A program made the translations under genes and the position numbers. From positions 8,099,501-8,163,500 of the forward strand of contig CATNEN010000029.1 in the NCBI GenBank assembly GCA_950097015.1: DNA of 64,000 nt. Reading direction: 5' to 3'. This document shows positions 10,930 through 22,149 of the stretch, one piece after another; the first letter of the stretch is position 1; the number at the start of each line of letters is the position of its first letter. The notes under the pieces are model-generated. The model had not been told where the DNA came from, made no database searches, and saw nothing but the letters and a program-made list of their open reading frames with translations. The DNA comes from Macrostomum hystrix (taxonomy: Eukaryota; Platyhelminthes; Macrostomidae).

Positions 10930-13900
10930 ATGACTGTGTCAGAGCTTGCTTATAAGCCTTTGATTGGTAAGTTTTAATGCTCTATTTCTATGTCGAATCT
11001 CTTTTAAAACTTAGAATACCTTTTTGTGTCTTAAAAATGCTCACACACAAACACATTGACCAACTGTCATAGGGAATAGTGCACCTCGCCAAATAGATAC
11101 TCAGAATATATTGAATCAGAAGCGCAACTCCTCCTCCGGAGGAGATTTTAGGAATAAAACTCAAGAAATGGGAGAGAACACCCTGGACTTCAAATCAGAA
11201 AGCTCATAAAATAGGCAACTAGCCTTATTGGGACAGATGTACACCCGGTGGCTCAGCCATTATATTTAGAGCACCGTGGTAATTCCGTGGTGCTCTAAAG
11301 GCTGCGTGCTAGCTGTTTAGTTTACGGGACTGTACGGTGGGGCCGCCACACTATTCGAGTTTCTACCCCAGCTGATGCTCATCCCAGTATCTTAGCTGGG
11401 AGAACTGAAGCAATGGAGGATTAAGTGTCTTGCTTGAGGACAAACATAATTTCTATGATTGGAGATTCGAACTCCTGACCTCTGTGAGCGCAACTAAGCA
11501 ATACCAAATCGCTATTCGATTGTTTGTCGATTCTGTTTTTAGAACAAGTGTGCGAGTCCGAGCTGCTCCAACGGCAGTCCTGCTTTGCCGACTCAGACGT
11601 GGCTAGTCTGGCCCAGTTCATCTCCGGCCGGGTGGCCAGCGTGTGCCAGAGTCTCGGCGAATTCTTCGCCTGCCTAGAGGTGCGCATGCTGGCCGAGTCT
11701 GACTCGCCGGAGTCTGGCGCCGCGGCTGCCAGCTTCCTGCAGGACGCCGTGACTCTGACTGGCAGTTTGCAGAAGCTCTATAGTCTTGTCTGCCCCGCTG
11801 CGCTCAGCTGCCTGCCCGACAGCCTGCTGCTTGGCCTGGAGCGCTCGTTCCAGTTGTTCATTGCCTCCTTTGTGCACTGTCAGGTAATGAAGCTGTGTGA
11901 TTGTGTCAAAAATAACACTCAATTCAAACGCAGGATAGGATCAGTAAAACACGGAGAAATCACAGCTGAATCACATTCAAATATAGCTGAATCACACTCT
12001 ATTACACCTGAATCACACTCTATTACACCTGAATCACACTCTATTATAGCTGAATCACACTCAATTACACCTGAATCACACTCAATTACACCTGAATCAC
12101 ACTGAATTACACCTGAATCACACTCTATTATAGCTGTTATAGCTGAATCACACTCAATTACACCTGAATCACACTCTATTATAGCTGAATCACACTCAAT
12201 TACACCTGAATCACACTCAATTACACCTGAATCACACTCAATTACACCTGAATCACACTCTATTACACCTGAATCACACTCTATTACACCTGAATCACAC
12301 TCTATTATAGCTGAATCACACTCTAATTACACCTGAATCACACTCAATTACACCTGAATCACACTCAATTACACCTGAATCACACTCAATTACACCTGAA
12401 TCACACTCTATTATAGCTGTTATAGCTGAATCACACTCAATTACACCTGAATCACACTCTATTACACCTGAATCACACTCTATTACACCTGAATCACACT
12501 CTATTATAGCTGAATCACACTCAATTACACCTGAATCACACTCAATTACACCTGAATCACACTCTATTATAGCTGAATCACACTCAATTACACCTGAATC
12601 ACACTCAATTACACCTGAATCACACTCTATTACACCTGAATCACACTCTATTATAGCTGAATCACTTCTAAGAGACACTTGTAATATGCAATTAATTTTC
12701 ATCATCATCGCTTTAATTACAGAGAAGTGTCAGCATTTACGGCGCCCAAATTCATCAGGTGTCGGCTATTCTCAGCGTCCTGTTTAGAGTCTCCTACACT
12801 GCTTTGATGGTAAGGATTTGGAATTAATGTAATATGTAATCTTGTATGTGCAATATGCCTGCAGGCCATTCAGTTTTCTTCACCGCGCATTGGCAGGCTG
12901 GCATTCAGTGTCTAGACAGTATCGATACGCAACGAATGCGCGACTGTTATTCGGTTGATGAACTATGCAAAGGTGCGTTTTTTGTTTTCTTTTACGCTTA
13001 ATTGTTCTCTGCAACCAGCCTTTTTAACTTGTAAATTTTTTACTCTATAAATCATATTTCAGTTACATATGCTTTGAGCAGTTTGGCTGCGTCAGTATTT
13101 GAGTTCGAGCCAAGAATCACCGTTACGGCGTGGAAGTCACTTATTCGGTTAGTGTTGATCGATCATTGAAGCGAACTGTAGCAGAAAAGCAGTGGTCATG
13201 ATGGATGTAGTGAGCAGTTTGTGGCAATGAGTGATCAGAAATGCAGTGGTTATTGCGGATGTAGTGAGTATTCGGTGGTAATGAGTGATCTGAAAGCTGT
13301 GTCCGTCGGAAGGAATAAGTGGTCAGAAGCGAATATTCATATGCATACAGTATATTCACATACGCATTCATAGAATTCTTTTTCTTGGATGTACACTTAA
13401 GCGCAAGTTCTCGTACTTGACGAATTTCCACTTTCTTTTCAGCACCCTATCCGAGTCGCACAACTGTATACTTCACGATTCAATTAATATTGATGAAATT
13501 ATCTTAAAACTATTGTCTCTAATCAGGCAAATGATGGGACGAATCGTACAGGTCAGTCAACAAATGCTTTCGAAAATTGCTTTAAAATGTATAATTTCGT
13601 GCGATTTGATTTGCCTGATCACACTTAAATTAGCTGAAGAAATCCTGTTGGCTGGTCTCGTTCTGCCATACCTTTAAGCAGCTGAAGCAAGCTGATTGGC
13701 TAGCACTGAAGGCCAGACTTTAAGCAGCTGAAGCAAGCTGATTGGCTAGCACTGAAGGCCAGACTATAAGCAGCTGAAGCAAGGTGATTGGCTAGCACTA
13801 AAGGCCAGACTTTAAGCAGCTGAAGCAAGCTGATTGGCTAGCACTGAAGGCCAGACTTTAAGCAGCTGAAGCAAGCTGATTGGCTAGCACTGAAGGCCAG

Positions 13901-16900
13901 ACTTTAAGCAGCTGAAGCAAGGTGATTGGCTGGCACCAAAACTTCATATACCTACTTAGAAATTCATCCTGCATTCTGTATCTCTACTGTGACCTACCTC
14001 TAGACAGGTGGCAGTGCGCAGGACGCAAAGATTTTCAACTTCCTAGTGAAATGCCAGGTCAGCTTGCTCACAGAGTACAATGGCCAGCTATCTGGCTGTC
14101 TGTCTCAGCTATTCTATACTCTAACCTTGCTCCGAGCCGCTTATCGTCGCTTAGCTGATCGCCAGTCATCCGATCCGTCGTCAGTGAATCCTGAGCTGCT
14201 ATCCGCTAAGCTGCGCGGCTCGCCTCTGGTTGGCATTGAGCGGCTGCTGACTAGCGCCGCTTTCGCCCAGGTCGCAATCGGAGCCAGCATGGCGGAGCTG
14301 CAACGGCTGGCTGGCCAATCTGGCATCGGCGATGATTGCTTGTCACCTGACAGTCTTTGTCTGGCGCTGATTGAGCTTAAATGCTACGCGCTAACGCTGC
14401 TGCCTAAACAGCCGGGTAGGTGATTTTCTCGACTTGTTGGTTTTTTGCGCATTTTTATCATGCATATTCTCAATTTCGGCTTGTGTGTGCAAAATGCAAG
14501 GCCGCTTACTTATAAGTAGTGCGATATGAAGGTAAAACGATTATTTTTTCCTAATGCCTGTAGCTGAGATATTTCTGTCTAAACAGATAAGCGGATTGCC
14601 TTGCAGAATTAGACGACAGTCGAATCTGGCTGGACAAAAGCGACCTTCTAGTGGAATCAAATCTCTACGATTCGCTGTTTAAAACTCTGGAACAAGGTAG
14701 GACTTAAATGGGCTCCATCGTTTATGTCGCTAAAGTTGGCCCTACTAAGTGGTCTCATGTATACTTTACCGCTTCTTTAACCCTCCACTTAACGTTCTGT
14801 ACAGACCCGCCTTTTGATTTTTCTCGCCTGTCTCTCATATCCTGTACACACTCAATGTTTTGTACAGCCTGTCCCTCATATCCTGTACTGATAAGATGTA
14901 CAGACTCTCCGTGTTTAGTACAGCCTGACTTTCATATCCTGTACGTACTCTCCATGATTTCTACAGCCTGTCACTCAATATACTGTACAGACTCTACATG
15001 TTCTGTTCAGCCTGTCCCTCGTGTCTTAGTACAGCCTCTCTTAATTCGTGTTCTGCACTTGTTCGTCTTCGTGTTCGTGCTGCCGCAACAGTTAAGCAGT
15101 GTATGATGGATCCCATTACTTTTATCCCATTACTTCAGCTCCGCAGCTCTCTCTATTAGACTGCAGTTTAGAAATCGGGCACAGTCACACAGGCCTGGAC
15201 TATTACCACTGCGCTGCTTTGTCAATCATTACCAGCGCCTGTCACCTGCCCAAAGATCTGGTTTCGCATTTGGTAATCAGCTTTTTCACTTCGATTATTG
15301 ATTAATTAGTGACTGCTCCTGTTCCCGTTTGCAATTAACTCGCAACTTTTTGTGTTTCTTTTCTCACGCAGGAAAAGGTGGTTATAAAAATTATTTTCGA
15401 CCCCAATTCACGGGCGCTGTTGCATCTGCTCGCCACTGACGTGCTGTGCTTCCTTCTCAGGTAGTCATTTCTAGCTATCGGTTTTTTTATTAGCTAACTG
15501 CTAATGGCCTTTTTAGATTCTTAAGCGATTCAATCTGATATGTTTCGATTAAAAAACTTGACTCTTCCAACCACCAGATACTCGTCAACCGCGTTCTGCG
15601 CCCAGTGGGTCAGCCAGCTAGCTAAAAGCTTGGCTAGCCTAGATTACAGGCGCGTTTACGCCGGCGGAGCCTTCACTGAACAGCGACTCCAGCTGGCTGG
15701 CCGTCTGTTCGCCAGGATTGTCAAGTTTGCCGCCGACGCTGATCTAGTAAGTTGAGCCAAACTCCCCGTTCAAGGTCAAGGTCACACTCCCATGTACTTC
15801 AGGGTTACACTCTCTGATTATTCAGTGCCACACTCCTTGTACTTCAGGGTTACACTCCCTGGTTATTCATGGCCACACTCCTTGTACTTCAAGGTTACAC
15901 TCCCTGATTATTCATGGCCACACTCCTTGTACTTCAGGGTTACACTCCCTGGTTATTCATGGCCACACTCCTTGTACTTCAAGGTTACACTCCCTGATTA
16001 TTCATGGCCACACTCCTTGTACTTCAGGGTTACACTCCCTGGTTATTCATGGCCACACTCCTTGTACTTCAGGGTTACACTCCCTGGTTATTCAGGGCCA
16101 CACTCCTTGTACTTCAAGGTTACACTCCCTGATTATTCATGGCCACACTCCTTGTACTTCAGGGTTACACTCCCTGATTATTCAGGGCCACACTCCTTGT
16201 ACTTCAAGGTTACACTCCCTGATTATTCATGGCCACATTTTACTATACTCCAGGCCACGCTCATTGGTTATTTTGAGCACCACTCTATGATTCATAACTT
16301 TTGATTCATAATCACCTTCGAAATTCATTATGATGTCTTCTATTCTTTATGTTGGTTCATAGCATTTGAAAGCTTTTCCCATTTTAATGACCATAAATCA
16401 ATATAGTAATGTACACCGTAAATCTACCATTTTCTACCCTGCTCAGCTAACTATATTCGATCAGTATCCGTTCTCGGAGCGCCACTACTGCCTCTACCTG
16501 TGGCTAAACTTTAACAGCCTGTCACTATCTAGTGTTCAGCAGCAGCCGGCTCAAGCAGCTTTAGCGGGTATTGTGGACAGCCTAGTCGCTGCGGGACTAG
16601 AAAATTACTCTGCAGGCGCTGTTATTAGTTCCGACGAGTGTTTAAAACTGGTAAGAATTGGGCTGGCTCAAGAAATCTACTTATTGGCTGGCAAGCAGGT
16701 TCAGTAATCAAGCAAAGTTACAGGGAGTTGAACCATACTCTAGTAGTTCTTGGTGACATCTTTGACATCTGCTAAATATTTAGGGATGTCCGCACTGAAT
16801 ATTTGGGGTATAAGCTACTGAATATTTGGGGTATAAGCTACTGCATATTTGGGGTGTAAGCTACTGAATATTTGGGGTGTAAGCTACTGAATATTTGGGG

Positions 16901-18475
16901 TGTAAGCTACTGAATATTTGGGGTGTAAGCTACTGAATATTTGGGGTATAAGCTACTGACTATTTGCTTGTTATGTGTTTAGCTGACCACCAAGGCCCTC
17001 TCCACCCTGGTACACAGAGCGTCCTGCTGCGCCTAGTGCCAAACCTGCCTATTCAGGCCAGCCTGCTGTCCGAACGCCTGTCTGCTTCGCTCTCTCGGTC
17101 CCTGACGCACGCGGCCCGCTGCCTGCCTGGCATCGCATCCTCCAACAGTGCCGGCCTAATCGATGCCCTGACTGTAGCCCTGGCCGCCGGTGTCCGACTC
17201 GCCCTGGCAACGCATGCCCGACCCCTGGCAGAGGCTGTCGTGGCTGGCATTGAGCGCCTGCTGCAGCAGCTTCCGCCAACTTCGCCTAGCTCCGGCTCCG
17301 ACTGCTCTCTGGGGCCGCAGATTGGCTTCGGTCTGGCCAATTGTCTGCTGACCGTGGCGCGCTGGAGGCACGACCTAGAACGGGAGCATCAACATCAGCA
17401 ACTGGGTAAATATTTTACGTTTTCAGTACTTTTTAAGCGACTTGCTTGTCTAATACTCGTACGAGCCTACTACAAACTCTAGTGGTGAGTGCAGAGCTGT
17501 TAACGCGTTTGCCTCTCGCGCTAAGGTCCTGAGTTCGATTCCACAGCGAGGCCACATTCATTTGGGGCGCAGCCGCGGAGAGGATTGGGCGCTTGTCGTG
17601 CAATTTACGCCCCTATGGCCAACCTCCAAGGTACAGTGAGAGTGTACGCTGCTTGACGATGAAAAATTCAGGACAGATTTATACACCTGTGTGAGCGTGA
17701 CCTGCGTACAGTGTGCGTATCTGTGTGCGTATGTGCTCATGAGTCAGCAAAATGGCCTAAATTGTCTGCGGCTGCGGTTCCAGTGTCCCCCAATGATGCG
17801 CCAATACCTCTTACAATTTCTATTATTACTACTAACTCTATTAAATGTCTATAACGTTTTACTTCTAATCGTGCATTAATTTTTCTTTGACACAAAGGTT
17901 TCTCCCATAGTCTTTCGAATCAGCAGCAGCAGCAGCAGCAGCAGCTGAGTCTACTGCAGCAGCTGGAGTCCAGCGCCTGGTCCGCCCTGCTGCGTCATGC
18001 CTCAAATTCTGCCTCTGCCGGCAACGACTGGTACGGCCGTCTGGCTGCTCTGCTGGCCTCTGCCTCTGACGTCATCGACGCTGCCTCCTTGTGCAGCCTG
18101 TCCGCCCAGTTGCTCAGGATGGGAGACTCCATAGTGGACTGCGATCAGCGGTTTTCACCTGCTGAAATTGGATTTTACATGCGACCCTGCGCCATCGCCA
18201 CAGTTGCCCAATCCGTCACTGCTTCCGCCCCGGCGCCGGCGGCTGCCAAACGCGCCCGACTTGGCCACGACGAGGCTGCTAATAACGCGCCGTCCTCGGC
18301 TCCGAGCTGGTCTGCGGTTGCGCCCGACTGTCCGGTGGCAGTACTGGACGCCTTGGACGCTCTTGCCAATCAGCTGGAGTCGCTGCGCGCCGCAGGTCAG
18401 CTAGGTGGGCCAGACGAACGACAGCGTCTGGCAGCTCTGGTTGATCGCCTCTGTCAGCTGGACCAAATCTTCTGA
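10930..18475 (+). CDS. FIRRM: FIRRM (C1orf112/FLIP-like) recombination regulator, 14 exons
   Basis: Predicted exons: 10930-10966, 11543-11883, 12723-12809, 12897-12972, 13063-13147, 13443-13551, 14022-14415, 14607-14696, 15139-15272, 15372-15460, 15578-15746, 16447-16650, 17018-17405, 17898-18475. Every junction is GT-AG, all phases agree, and the total is 2781 nt (926 codons plus stop), near the vertebrate length of about 850. Resemblance to human FIRRM (recalled, not searched) lies in IASFVHC at the end of exon 2, ITVTAWKSL in exon 5, LLHLLATDVLCFLLRYSSTAF across exons 10-11, LTIFDQYPFSERHYC in exon 12, and the helical C-terminus ending RLCQLDQIF. The protein is an all-alpha repeat that partners FIGNL1 to remove RAD51 from DNA in vertebrates and plants. 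A poly-Gln run lies in exon 14, with a basic AAKRARL patch further on. The exon 13 acceptor is uncertain. The aataaa at 19497-19502 may be the poly(A) signal. Confidence 0.82.
11225..11500 (-). repeat. SINE family B copy inside FIRRM intron 1
   Basis: The body ('cagatgtacacccggtggctcagcc...ggctgcgtgctagctgtttag...ccagctgatgctcatcccagtatcttagctgggagaactgaagcaatg...agtgtcttgctt') matches the copies at 55495 and 56485. The right end reads, on the minus strand, as a tRNA-like head with a B-box-like GAGTTCGAATCTCC. Confidence 0.65.
11957..12664 (+). repeat. 21-bp minisatellite in FIRRM intron 2
   Basis: About 33 copies of 'gaatcacactcaattacacct' occur, alternating between 'tcaattacacct', 'tctattacacct' and 'tctattatagct' subtypes. 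The array fills nearly the whole intron between donor 11884 and acceptor 12722. The unit length is a multiple of three, so both strands show long false ORFs. Confidence 0.95.
13675..13936 (+). repeat. 46-bp minisatellite in FIRRM intron 6
   Basis: Between five and six copies of a unit starting 'taagcagctgaagcaagctg' and ending 'ggccagactt' are present. A recurrent variant (aaggtgatt instead of aagctgatt) marks the third and last copies. Confidence 0.95.
14808..15050 (+). repeat. Degenerate tandem repeat in FIRRM intron 8
   Basis: Loose repeats are built on 'tgtacagcctgtccctcatatcctg' with poor conservation, perhaps six copies. Confidence 0.6.
15782..16256 (+). repeat. 45-bp minisatellite in FIRRM intron 11
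   Basis: About ten copies of 'cacactccttgtacttcagg' plus 'gttacactccctggttattcatggc' are present. The 170-residue ORF across it (LYFRVTLPGYSWPHS repeats) is a by-product of the 45-bp period. Confidence 0.95.
16793..16968 (+). repeat. 23-bp minisatellite in FIRRM intron 12
   Basis: Between seven and eight copies of 'tactgaatatttggggtgta' plus 'agc' end about 15 bp before the candidate acceptor at 16982. Confidence 0.95.
17482..17808 (+). repeat. SINE family A copy in FIRRM intron 13
   Basis: The head 'gtggtgagtgcagagctgtt' carries an A-box-like element and 'tgagttcgattcc' is the B box. The body 'ttggggcgcagccgcggagag...caatttacgcc...ggccaacctccaaggtacagtgagagtgtac' and tail 'agtgtcccccaatgatg' match the copy at 48799-49133. 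It is therefore a tRNA-headed SINE of about 330 bp. Confidence 0.8.
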
Positions 18476-21228
18476 ACTACTAATAGTAGTTTGATTGACG
18501 CCTTTAATAATTTCAAATGACACTTTAGATCAGTTGATGTTTCCTTAAATTTGTTGACCCTATTTTCGAGTACTTGCGGTTTATATGCTGCTGGCTGAAA
18601 CATTATGTTTTAGTGAACTTTTTTATTAATATCTTCAGGTTACAAGTTTCTCTTATACGAGTATAGGCCGTCTGTATTGTGCGTTTTGAGTTTTTGTATT
18701 TCCAGTTAAGTTCCGTTCATTTTTCTGCTTTATTATTGTATCACACACTAGTAGGACTCTTCCTATTCTGCATTGCTTACATATTGGTTGGTTGATGGTT
18801 GGTTGGTTACATATGATTGATTGGTCATATTGGTTACAAAAATTGAGACAGCCGTTAAGCTCAATGAATTATTTAGAAACTATTCCCAGTTTTAGGTTTC
18901 CTGGGTAAGGATTTACCATCCGACATGCGCTCTACTAATTTTTTAGTAGTAAATGAGTAGTAAATGTGTTCGTCTCTTCCAAAAAATAACAGCTTGTATT
19001 CCTCTCATATTAAAATTCCTCGAAATGGTTTCTGTCCTTTAAGCATCCCACGCAGCGCTCTTTGTTTTCTAATTAGTATTTGCATTTAATTTTAACCAGT
19101 GTAGGCATTTTAGATATCATCTATTATACTTCTAGATAAATTACATACTCATATACAAATAGTATATATTTTATGTATTGTGTGCAGTTTTCTAAGAAGT
19201 ATGTTATAATATTTCAATCCGCAGTTTTAGTCTTGTCAGTTCTGTACAAAATGTTAAACATTTTAAAGCAATTTTGGGGATTGATGCTCATCTAAAGAAA
19301 GTACAAAAATATTTGATATTGGGTCGCAAATTTTTATGTTTTTTGTAACTATTATTGAAAAAGCAATGCTTATTCGTTTCTTCTTTATATTTCTTTTTTC
19401 ATGCTTGTAAACATCGCCAGTAAATACCTCAATCTTTTCTGGCGAGGAAGCCCGTACGAGCGTAAAGTGTAATCAAGTGAACATTTGTTGTGTAATAATA
19501 AAACGATTCATTAGTTATCGAGGTTAGAACAACGTTTGGCTGCACTCTAACGTCCACAGCTAACGCAATCAATCCCAGTCAGATCGCCAACTTGGCAGCG
19601 AACATTCTAATTGTTTTGGAGGTGGCCGCTGTCGCTGCTAACATACGTATGTTATCATCTCCCTGGAGAATAAAAACCACCGACATTAGGACTGGACGCA
19701 GCCACGCCTATTCCAGTGTTTTTCGGACCGGTAAACAATGGTTGGCAGAGCCTGATTTGTGACAAACTTTACAGCCATCTAGACAATCGACATTAATCTC
19801 GACGAAATCTGAAATCTTCGCCCTAATGGGGCTCAGGGTGAAAATATATACATGGCAGCACCTTATTGGTCCGACCACCTTAATTGGCAGTAGCCGGCAT
19901 CACCACATCAAATTTTGAAGCATTTCAGTGTGAAGGGCACTCTAAGGTTGCGGGGACTTGAGTACATGTCCCCTCAGCTTCGTCTTTTTGCTTTTTAAAA
20001 CTGCAACCCTTTTTTCTTTTAAAATAAATTCACATTTTTTATCTACGGACATCTTGATTTATAGAGTTTCTACTCCTAGTGGGCTTTGTTACTTGTTTTT
20101 CTGGAATAAAAGCCGTGACCTTTTTAAATAAAGAATTCAAGGAAAATGTTCTTCTGCGTATGGACCCTAAAATTTTACACGCGTTGACGGACATTTGACG
20201 GACTATCTATTATTGATCTATTAGTGTTGTTGCTGTTTTTTTCTAATAATTATTTAAATATAACTGTTTGCATAATCATACACTTAAAAAATTTGTTATT
20301 CCATACATACACAGTAATTATTTATATGATTTATTAAGTTTTATACATGGTTAGCTATTCATGCTCATATTAGTATACAATGGTCAATGTTAATGTATTA
20401 AAGTACTTCACAAACCTGGACCAAAGCACCCATTTGTAAATTTTTATAGATGGCTGGCAGGCATTAATGGCAATATTTAAAATACTAATACCTAAATATA
20501 GCTACCACACACTAATAAAATTACATAACAAATTGAACCTCTGACTAATCTGGAAGTTAATAAATACTTTATTCTCTTTTTATTTAGCTAGCTAATAAAT
20601 GCAAATACGCAACCAGCTACTAATGGCTTAACATAGTGAATTAGTGATAATATTGATATTGATAAGTCCTACAAGAGTGTATCAAAACCACAACTAGGCC
20701 TACTACAAATTTCCAACGAGGCATTTAACTAAAATAATTTTTTTGTATTCTAATGCCTATTAAAGATAATTATATATTAACAGACAATCACAAAATAACA
20801 TTTTAAAGTACCATTTAATTGTTGTTATTGTTTATTATTAGGCCTATATTATTTTTTAATGGTTTTCAGACTTGTTTGTAAATGTAAGTTTGCTAGGCCT
20901 ATACTTGAAAGTTTAGAATCTTACAATGCTATATGTTATAAAACAAATACAGCAAATTAATTTAATGTAATTTCTAGCCTTGGCTATTTAGTTTTGTACA
21001 TTAATTTATAGTTGTTTTTATTTCGTAAAAAGGACAGTAGTTACAACCCCATATTACTTGTGTAAATGTTTGTATTGCTTGTTGTCTACAGTTTTGCTAT
21101 TTTAGTTGTCTACTTTTATATTAATGTGTTCTATTTTAAAAAAACTTATAGCAAAGGCAAGTTCATATATTCAATTAAAATCTTTTTATTGAAATATAAA
21201 ATATGAAATTTGGAATTGTCAACTATAT
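18476..21228. other. AT-rich intergenic DNA between FIRRM and the retrotransposon
   Basis: No coding region is supported. The first kilobase is probably the FIRRM 3' UTR (aataaa at 19497-19502). A small 'ggttggttgatggttggttgg' run lies near 18787. TAGGCCTA words recur at about 20695, 20840 and 20895. Confidence 0.5.
21225..21228. repeat. Target-site duplication ATAT, left
   Basis: ATAT directly precedes the TG end of the left LTR. The same four bases follow the right LTR at 30085-30088. In this AT-rich setting a 4-bp match has some chance of being accidental. Confidence 0.75.
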
Positions 21229-22021
21229 TGTCGTAGGCCTACTTCTTAAATCCCACTGCTTTCACCAAATTGATGTAGGGCTCCTTACTAATATCTTACA
21301 GCTGCCACTAAGTTGTCGTAGGCTCTCTCCTCTTTGGGTTTAAATATCACCGATACTCTTTTATTAAATATTAACAATTGCTTATTTCACACCTTGGATT
21401 ACCCTTTGAAATAACTCTTAATTTCCCTTGTCTATGACTTAGTTATTCTTCATAGGCTAGCTATGTATCCTCTTATTGCATATGCATATATTGTTTAACT
21501 TGGCCAGATAGGCTGCTTTCCTTCCAAAAATTTGGTAGCGTTCTCACGAGTGTCCGAGCGGCAAGACACTTCTTCCTCTCCTCTACTTACTCACAACTGT
21601 CTGGCTCTCTGGTTTGTTCCCAGTCTTTCAAGGCTTCCAATGGACTGAAGTTGCCCAACTTTGCACACAGTGCTTTTCCACCAATCGGGATTTACCCTTC
21701 TGCTCTTTAGTTTTACACTCCACTGCTTTTTATGACTATTCCTTTCTTTATTCTTTCGAATATTCCTGGCTTGTGTATTAACACGGACCTGCTTTTCTCC
21801 TTTCTAAAATAATTGAAAAACACTTTGAGATTTATTCTCCTTTTTGCTCTCCGAACTGGGCACGGGGCACCGGTTAAGTTTTCGAGGGCTAAAATGCGCT
21901 TGTATTTATACTAAGAATTGAGGTGGATGACAAAGCATAGTAAAACAAAGACAAAAAGATCGAGGAAAACATTTGGCGGTAATTCAAGTTAGCAATATAC
22001 GATAAATTTGGGCCTGCCTCA
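21229..22021 (-). repeat. 3' LTR of the Ty3/gypsy element
   Basis: The LTR is 793 bp, TG...CA on the minus strand, with the same length and apparently the same sequence as 29292-30084. On the plus strand it starts 'tgtcgtaggcctact' and ends 'ggcctgcctca'. Confidence 0.96.
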
Positions 22022-22026
22022 ACTGG

Positions 22027-22034
22027 CTTCCCCT
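22027..22034 (-). promoter_or_regulatory. Candidate polypurine tract
   Basis: On the minus strand AGGGGAAG lies 5 bp upstream of the 3' LTR edge, where plus-strand DNA priming is expected. It is short and interrupted before the LTR by CCAGT. Confidence 0.5.
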
Positions 22035-22149
22035 ATATAAATTTTTGAATAAGTAAAACGCGTGACAAAATTTATAAAAAGTAGAAAGTACAAATATCAG
22101 GCACACAACGCGTGACAAAAAGCAAAATAAAAACGGTTAAATTGTCCTT

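Noticed and set aside
12316-12708. 130-residue ORF of CDSGVIE repeats (minus strand)
   Set aside because: It is the 21-bp FIRRM intron 2 minisatellite read in the antisense frame.
15792-16304. 170-residue ORF of LYFRVTLPGYSWPHS repeats
   Set aside because: By-product of the 45-bp minisatellite in a FIRRM intron; splice phases of neighbouring exons agree without it.
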